16,246 nt of DNA, from NCBI GenBank assembly GCA_030592525.1, contig JAUVIW010000010.1:1-16246 (forward strand), read 5' to 3'. Shown here piece after piece: positions 12,303-16,246 of this stretch. Numbering within the stretch: position 1 is the first letter of the stretch; each line of letters starts with the position of its first letter. Below the pieces are notes generated by a model. It had not been told where the DNA came from and did no database searches. It was given only the letters and a program-made list of their open reading frames with translations. The position numbers were made by a program, and so were the translations under genes. This DNA comes from an archaeon. GTDB lineage: Archaea; B1Sed10-29; WALL01.

Positions 12303-12701
12303 ATGAAAATTCATTTGGGTGTTTATGGCATACTCCAATCAGAGAATAAAATTCTTATGATAAAAAAAGGAAGGGGACCGTATACCGGCCTCTTGGATTT
12401 ACCGGGTGGGCGAATAGAGCCTGAGGAAAGTACGGAAAAAGCCTTGATAAGAGAATTGCAAGAGGAAACGGGTTTAAACGTGAGTATAAATCAATTTGTG
12501 GGAGCCTATCAAAGTTTTTCTGCTGAATTGAATTTGATAGGCTTGTATTACTTAATTGAACAGACAGGTGGCATCCTTAAGGAAGGCCCGGATGGATTTG
12601 ATTCCGAAGGTGCGGTTTGGATTGATGTGGGTACATTAATAGAAAAAAATGTTACCCCAAATGCTATGAAAGCAATCAAAAAAGCAAGTGGAATGAAATG
12701 A
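12303..12701 (+). CDS. Nudix hydrolase (second)
   Basis: A 132-residue Nudix enzyme with a perfect box: G36, E42, R50, E51, L52, E54, E55, G57 and L58. Preceding DLPGGRIEPEE is canonical, while LLDLPGG instead of WEFPGG points to a different substrate class from its neighbour. It is markedly AT-richer than the first Nudix gene and ftsZ, and the two proteins share little outside the box, so it was probably acquired separately rather than duplicated. CTTTTAATTA (12248-12257) may be its TATA box, giving a leader of about 25 bases that includes GATGGGGGA as a possible ribosome site. It converges on the SRP RNA gene, which ends 16 bases past its stop. Confidence 0.88.
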   Translation: MKIHLGVYGILQSENKILMIKKGRGPYTGLLDLPGGRIEPEESTEKALIRELQEETGLNVSINQFVGAYQSFSAELNLIGLYYLIEQTGGILKEGPDGFDSEGAVWIDVGTLIEKNVTPNAMKAIKKASGMK

Positions 12702-12717
12702 GATTAGCCTTTGTTGA

Positions 12718-12992
12718 GAGTGGTGGGAATGCTCTTGTTGAGCGCTCACAAGGGAACGATTTGACCCCAAGCACGCCTCTATCCCGCGAACCCCAATGCG
12801 CCCGTGCAACAGGTTATGGCTGCTCCGTTCCCGGCCTGACCAGGTTAGCATGATACACAAGCCAATGAGGACGAGACGTCGACAGCACACGAAGGAACCG
12901 CGCCCGCGCTTACGCCCGCCAAGAGCTTCACTCTCGCTGAGGCAGATCTCGAGTAACAGGGGACTGCCAACCCCCCAGCTATCCCACCACTC
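12718..12992 (-). ncRNA. Signal recognition particle RNA (7S)
   Basis: Minus-strand positions 12841-12818 hold the SRP54-binding helix 8: GGUCAGG, then CCG-GGAA-CGG (a GGAA tetraloop), then AGCAGCC. The 5' Alu-like end has GGGGGGUUGGCAGUCCCC and CUGUUACUCGAGAU. The two ends pair as an archaeal helix 1: GAGUGGUGGG (12992-12983) with CCCACCACUC (12727-12718), ten perfect pairs. The length of about 275 bases is within the usual archaeal range. The TATA box CTTATATTG (13011-13019, minus strand) predicts a start near 12990, matching the helix end. The RNA scaffolds SRP19 and SRP54 for co-translational targeting to the membrane. The open frames across it are shadows. Confidence 0.95.
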
Positions 12993-13010
12993 AGAATTGG
13001 AGAAGAAGCC

Positions 13011-13019
13011 CAATATAAG
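13011..13019 (-). promoter_or_regulatory. TATA box of the SRP RNA gene
   Basis: On the minus strand it reads CTTATATTG, centred 23-26 bases before the 5' end of helix 1. It lies 28 bases from the divergent ftsZ TATA box. Confidence 0.65.
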
Positions 13020-13046
13020 CCTTTCTGAAGGGTGTTTATCAATAAC

Positions 13047-13056
13047 GTATAAATAC
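13047..13056 (+). promoter_or_regulatory. TATA box of ftsZ
   Basis: GTATAAATAC predicts transcription from near 13077. This leaves a 15-24 base leader, one of the few non-leaderless genes here. AGGTG at 13090-13094 may serve as Shine-Dalgarno for a TTG start at 13101. Confidence 0.6.
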
Positions 13057-13091
13057 CCCTCATTCCATAACAATAACACTACTCTCGCTAG

Positions 13092-14198
13092 GTGGTTACT
13101 TTGGAGAATTTAATTAAGGACGCAACATCTGCCCACAACTATGCCTCAGAGGCACACATTACACCCTCAAGTGATTTCGAGGGACCGAAGATCGTTGTCG
13201 TTGGCTGCGGTGGAGCCGGCAACAACTCCGTGAACCGGCTGGCCCGCATCGGGATCAGCGGCGCAGAGCTCATCGCTCTCAACACGGACAAGCAGCACCT
13301 GACACTCGTGCACGACAGCGTGAAAAAGCTGTTGATAGGGCAGAGTGTCACACGCGGACTCGGCGCCGGTGGGTACCCGGAAGTCGGCGCGAAGAGTGCT
13401 GAAGTCAGCAGGGCAGCAATCTCACAAATGCTCGAAGACGTTGACCTAGTGTTCCTCACCGCCGGAATGGGCGGCGGAACCGGCACAGGCAGCGCGCCAA
13501 TCGTCGCGGACATCGCGAAAGAGCAGGGCGCAATCGTCGTCGCCATGGTAACGTTCCCGTTCCTCCTGGAGCGCGCGAGAATCCAGAAGGCAGAAGACGG
13601 AATCGAGAAGCTCCGAAAAGTAACAGACACAGTAATCATAATCGACAACAACAGGCTAGTTGAGCTCGTGCCCAACCTGCCAATCGAGCAGGCATTCAGC
13701 GTTGCGGACGAAGTAATCGCACGCGCAGTGAAAGGCATCACCGAAACAATCACCGTGCCAAGCCTGATCAACCTGGACTACGCCGACGTTCGCTCAATCA
13801 TGAGCACCGGCGGGGTTTCGGTCATCAGCGTTGGCGAGTCAAAAGGCCACAGGCGCGTGGACGAAGTAGTGCAGGACACGCTCAAGAACTCCCTCTTGGA
13901 CGTTGACTACCGCGGGGCACGCGGAGCGCTCATCCACATCAGCGGCGGGCCTGACCTGACGCTAGGGGAAGCCAACGAAATCGGCGAGCGCCTCACCGAG
14001 GCAATCGACCCCACAGCCCAAGTCATCTGGGGCTCCCGCATAGTTCCGGAGTACGAGGGCAAGATAGAGGTCATCGGCATCTTCACGGGTGTCCAGTCAC
14101 CCCACATCAGGGGCGCAAGCGGCAACATCGGTGTTGACGAGCCGAGGACACTCTCCTCGAGCAAGGGCACAACAGACCTGGGAATCGACACCATTTAG
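13092..14198 (+). CDS. ftsZ: Cell division GTPase FtsZ
   Basis: A tubulin-fold GTPase that polymerises into the division ring at mid-cell. The start is either GTG at 13092 or TTG at 13101. The latter is favoured by AGGTG placed six bases upstream and would shorten the 368-residue protein by three. Visible are the nucleotide-binding loop VVVGCGGAGNNSVNRL (35-50), the tubulin signature GGGTGTG (127-133), TVPSLINLDYADV containing the T7 catalytic loop (N227, D229, D232), and a C-terminal conserved peptide DLGIDTI that would bind membrane-tethering partners. Codon use is GC-rich, like aspS and the glycolytic operon. It is divergent from the SRP RNA with closely spaced promoters. The usual neighbours of euryarchaeal ftsZ (secE, nusG) are absent. 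Confidence 0.97.
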   Translation: MVTLENLIKDATSAHNYASEAHITPSSDFEGPKIVVVGCGGAGNNSVNRLARIGISGAELIALNTDKQHLTLVHDSVKKLLIGQSVTRGLGAGGYPEVGAKSAEVSRAAISQMLEDVDLVFLTAGMGGGTGTGSAPIVADIAKEQGAIVVAMVTFPFLLERARIQKAEDGIEKLRKVTDTVIIIDNNRLVELVPNLPIEQAFSVADEVIARAVKGITETITVPSLINLDYADVRSIMSTGGVSVISVGESKGHRRVDEVVQDTLKNSLLDVDYRGARGALIHISGGPDLTLGEANEIGERLTEAIDPTAQVIWGSRIVPEYEGKIEVIGIFTGVQSPHIRGASGNIGVDEPRTLSSSKGTTDLGIDTI

Positions 14199-14239
14199 AG
14201 AGCCACCCCCAGGCCACCATATGAGCCTAGCGAAAGCCA

Positions 14240-14245
14240 TTTAAA
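14240..14245 (+). promoter_or_regulatory. TATA box of the 111-residue gene
   Basis: TTTAAA is centred 27 bases before the ATG at 14270, implying a leaderless mRNA. Confidence 0.5.
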
Positions 14246-14269
14246 CAGCCAGCGGCAGAAGGAATAGCG

Positions 14270-14605
14270 ATGCCAACCATCAACGGGCGCAAGGTCAAAA
14301 AGAGCCATGTCATGGAGCCAAGGCACCTCACGAAAGCCAGGGCTAATGCAAAGCGGCTCGCGGTGATAGACCTGAGCCCAGAATCGTTCCAGGAAGTCGC
14401 CGTGCCCATCAAAGGCATGCACCAAGTAGTATTGGTCAACCATGCCGGGACGCACGTGCGCACGCACCACGGCACTTTTCCGATGAGGAAGTTCGTTGAC
14501 ATGATGGAGGACATCATCGACATCAGCCACAAGCCCGAAGTCAAAAGCGTTTTCAAGGGGCGCACCAAGCAGCTCCTCTCACGCTACCCATGGGGTGCAA
14601 CATGA
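14270..14605 (+). CDS. Unrecognised basic protein (111 aa)
   Basis: I do not recognise this protein. It is small and basic, with a lysine/arginine-rich first third (NGRKVKKSHVMEPRHLTKARANAKRL), a strand-like middle (EVAVPIKGMHQVVLVNHAG), a histidine cluster (THVRTHHGTF), a helix (MRKFVDMMEDIIDI) and a basic end (FKGRTKQLLSRYPWG). The composition suits an RNA- or DNA-binding protein, but no named fold is evident. Its TATA box gives a leaderless start, separate from ftsZ 71 bases upstream. Its stop overlaps the ATG of a 38-residue gene by ATGA, so the two proteins are probably made together. Confidence 0.75.
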   Translation: MPTINGRKVKKSHVMEPRHLTKARANAKRLAVIDLSPESFQEVAVPIKGMHQVVLVNHAGTHVRTHHGTFPMRKFVDMMEDIIDISHKPEVKSVFKGRTKQLLSRYPWGAT

Positions 14606-14718
14606 CCGAGAAGAAAAAGAAGAAGGGTGTCTACTACGAGGAAGACACCGAAGGCGTGGACTGGGTAGCACTCGCACAGGACTCAATCAAGCCCGAAACA
14701 GAGGAAGTCGCGAGCTAG
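14602..14718 (+). CDS. Tiny coupled protein (38 aa)
   Basis: The ATG sits inside ATGA together with the stop of the 111-residue gene, the typical arrangement for translational coupling. The protein starts with a lysine run (MTEKKKKKG), followed by VYYEEDTEGVDWVALAQD and an acidic end (KPETEEVAS), giving a basic head and acidic body. It has no cysteines, signal or membrane segment. Codon use is GC-rich at third positions like its neighbour, which argues for a real gene. The function is unknown, and it may bind the 111-residue protein. Its TAG stop shares the CTAG palindrome with the stop of the opposing protease gene. Confidence 0.6.
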   Translation: MTEKKKKKGVYYEEDTEGVDWVALAQDSIKPETEEVAS

Positions 14719-16055
14719 AAGTTAGGGAAGAACAGTGGCGCGATGTTTATGGCGAACAGCAACAGGACGTATAGCGTGAGCCAGCGCGCTATCATGCTGC
14801 CCCGCTTCTTGCCGAGCCACGTGCCCAGAATGACACTGGTCATGAGGCCGCCGTCAAGCGGGTACATCGGCAGCAAGTTCATCACGCCGACAACGAAGTT
14901 GAAGAACACCACGAGGCCAAGGAAGCCAATGACGTCAACAAGCAAAGTGAGCTCCCACGGCATCTCACGGAACGTGTCACGCAATGATGAGATACCGATT
15001 TTTGCGTTGTCGTCCAAGTAGCCCTCGAAGGAGCCACGCTGCGTCGTGATTGAGACATAGGAGTTGGCGCCCATCAAAGCCGTCGCGTTATGCAATGCGC
15101 CAATGCTCGGAGTCAGCGAGCCGTTGATTGAAAGTATCTTATCGCCCTTCTCCAATGAGTCGGAAAACTGGGATGCCTCGAGCACGCTAACGACCTCGGG
15201 GGAGTCATAATATGAATTGTAAACGCCGTTGAAGTCCGCCGCCTCCAAAGCAGGGTTGACGGCAAGCAGCAAGAAGGAAATAACAATGAACGCAGTCAAG
15301 TAGTTTGCAGTGCTGCCAACCGAGTAGACGCGCAACTGCTTCTTTGCAGGGCCCTTGCGCAGCTGCTTCTCATCGGGCTCGACAAATGCACCGAACGGGA
15401 AAAACCCGAACAGCACGATGCCAGTTGTTTTCACGCGGAAGCCCTCAACGCGCGCGAGCACGCCGTGCGAAAGCTCGTGCACTGCTATGAGTATTGGGAA
15501 TGCGAGCCAGCCGTACCAAGGTATCCTGAAGGGCGAGCCCTCCACCTCGATTCCGGGCAAGGCGGGCGCGACAGCGGCCTGCACCGGAGTGCCGGCCAAG
15601 TAGCCGAGGAGGGTCTTGAACGCCTCCTGCGACAGGAGGAAAACGAGGGACGTTGCATAGCCACCGAAGTAAAGGAACAGTATGGGCATCTGCGCCATGC
15701 CGAACAAGGACGATGGCACCAGGCTCCCGAGGAACAGGGATGAGAGGAACGGCGCGATAAGGAACAGCGGGGTCACTAATGAGAGAAGGATACGCTTTGA
15801 AAGCCTGTGCTTGCGGAACACGTACCACGCGCCCAAGAAGCCGAAGGCGAGGATGATGCCGATGTCGCCGTAAGCGCGCCACACGCGCTTGTAGGTCTTG
15901 CTCACGCGGCCCATCCACTTGAGGCCGGCCTTGGAGTGCCATAGGATAAGAGGGCCCACGAGCTGGGCGTTCTTGACGTATTTTGACACCAGGGCTGCAA
16001 CCACTATCGCCTGCAAAAAGCCCCAAAAAAGAAGCTCCCAAATTGTTAAAGCCAT
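14715..16055 (-). CDS. Site-2-protease-like membrane metalloprotease (M50) with PDZ domain
   Basis: A 446-residue multi-pass zinc protease that would cut substrates within or near the membrane. The zinc-binding motif is HELSHG (H193, E194, H197). The third ligand is D401 in the second motif MNLLPMYPLDGG. A PDZ-like domain lies between them (about 278-347, with SDSLEKGDKILSING), as in S2P/RseP relatives, and would gate substrate access. The N-terminal 180 residues hold about four extra membrane helices with a basic loop (RKHRLSKR), placing it in the longer archaeal form. A TATA box (16080-16086) is centred 28 bases before the ATG, so the mRNA should be leaderless. The substrate is unknown. Confidence 0.93.
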   Translation of the reverse strand: MALTIWELLFWGFLQAIVVAALVSKYVKNAQLVGPLILWHSKAGLKWMGRVSKTYKRVWRAYGDIGIILAFGFLGAWYVFRKHRLSKRILLSLVTPLFLIAPFLSSLFLGSLVPSSLFGMAQMPILFLYFGGYATSLVFLLSQEAFKTLLGYLAGTPVQAAVAPALPGIEVEGSPFRIPWYGWLAFPILIAVHELSHGVLARVEGFRVKTTGIVLFGFFPFGAFVEPDEKQLRKGPAKKQLRVYSVGSTANYLTAFIVISFLLLAVNPALEAADFNGVYNSYYDSPEVVSVLEASQFSDSLEKGDKILSINGSLTPSIGALHNATALMGANSYVSITTQRGSFEGYLDDNAKIGISSLRDTFREMPWELTLLVDVIGFLGLVVFFNFVVGVMNLLPMYPLDGGLMTSVILGTWLGKKRGSMIARWLTLYVLLLFAINIAPLFFPNF

Positions 16056-16079
16056 TGCTCAACGCTTACCGCTACAGTG

Positions 16080-16086
16080 TTTAAAA
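16080..16086 (-). promoter_or_regulatory. TATA box of the M50 protease gene
   Basis: On the minus strand it reads TTTTAAA within CCTTTTAAAC, centred 28 bases before the ATG at 16055. The protease therefore has its own promoter even though another minus-strand gene ends just upstream. Confidence 0.55.
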
Positions 16087-16105
16087 GGCTTTCAGTGGCG
16101 CCTCT

Positions 16106-16246
16106 TTACAGCCTGGTGCCTAACTTCGGCCGCTTGAGCCTGGTGTACACCACTGCTGCCAGCGCCAGCACAATGATGAGCGGAATGGCCAGCCAGAGGT
16201 ACTGAGTGATGTCGGAAGCGGGCGGCACAACCGCCGCTGACACTGC
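16106..16246 (-). CDS. C-terminal end of a membrane-anchored protein (partial)
   Basis: The minus-strand frame is open from the window edge to a TAA at 16106-16108 and gives 46 residues. They comprise a small-residue stretch (AVSAAVVPPASDITQ), a hydrophobic helix (YLWLAIPLIIVLALAAVVY) and a basic tail (TRLKRPKLGTRL). This is the layout of a protein whose main domain faces outside and is held by one C-terminal membrane helix with a positive cytoplasmic stop. Most of the gene is outside the window, so no function can be given. It lies upstream of the protease on the same strand, 51 bases away. Confidence 0.7.
   Translation of the reverse strand, partial: AVSAAVVPPASDITQYLWLAIPLIIVLALAAVVYTRLKRPKLGTRL

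Noticed and set aside
12636..13079. 147-residue minus-strand frame
   Set aside because: It lies across the SRP RNA gene and its promoter. The RNA motifs and end pairing explain the sequence.
13139..13771. 210-residue minus-strand frame
   Set aside because: It is antisense to the conserved GTPase domain of ftsZ and rich in Ser, Thr and Ala, as expected of a shadow frame.
15445..16062. 205-residue minus-strand frame overlapping the M50 protease
   Set aside because: It is out of frame with the protease on the same strand. Its Arg/Pro-rich composition is typical of a shifted reading.

Overview
The window is archaeal. The signs are an archaeal/eukaryotic-type aspartyl-tRNA synthetase, the archaeal cofactor-independent phosphoglycerate mutase (ApgM), a large SRP RNA with an Alu-like end, FtsZ, and AT-rich TATA boxes centred about 26-28 bases before most start codons, which implies mainly leaderless transcripts. 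Base composition is moderately GC-rich with AT-richer islands (about 1740-2510, 8480-10200 and 12250-12700). The exact phylum cannot be read from this window. A DPANN or euryarchaeal genome would fit, but that is a guess.

Layout. 1-2513: the tail of a KH-domain protein, then aspS, then a convergent transglutaminase-like gene whose reading frame runs 174 bases into aspS antisense. 2576-2866: tRNA-Leu(GAG), followed by a tRNA-Leu-like fragment with its own TATA box and T-run on the other strand. 2867-6384 (minus strand): a tight operon of enolase, ApgM, a YjjX-type inosine/xanthosine triphosphatase and a YdjM-like membrane hydrolase. 6431-8279 (minus): three highly charged proteins I do not recognise, two of which look like distant paralogs. 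8317-10752: an accessory island holding a relE remnant, a DUF4143-type AAA ATPase with two operators around its TATA box, a 62-residue partner gene, short direct repeats, and an intact AbrB-type antitoxin/RelE toxin pair. 10753-11846: hairpin-rich DNA around a small cysteine-rich lipoprotein gene, tRNA-Ser(GCU), and a partial 5' copy of that tRNA. 11847-12701: two Nudix hydrolases. 12718-12992 (minus): the SRP RNA, divergent from ftsZ. 14270-14718: an unknown 111-residue gene coupled to a 38-residue gene. 14715-16055 (minus): an S2P-like membrane metalloprotease. 16106-16246: the C-terminal membrane anchor of a protein cut by the window edge.

How it fits together. Core functions are translation (aspS, two tRNAs, SRP RNA), lower glycolysis (ApgM and enolase catalyse consecutive steps), nucleotide sanitation (YjjX and two Nudix enzymes), cell division (ftsZ) and membrane proteolysis. 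The most unusual parts are the tRNA-Leu-like small RNA locus, the operator-controlled ATPase cassette next to RelE debris, the unknown charged-protein cluster, the hairpin array around the lipoprotein gene, and the coupled 38-residue ORF.
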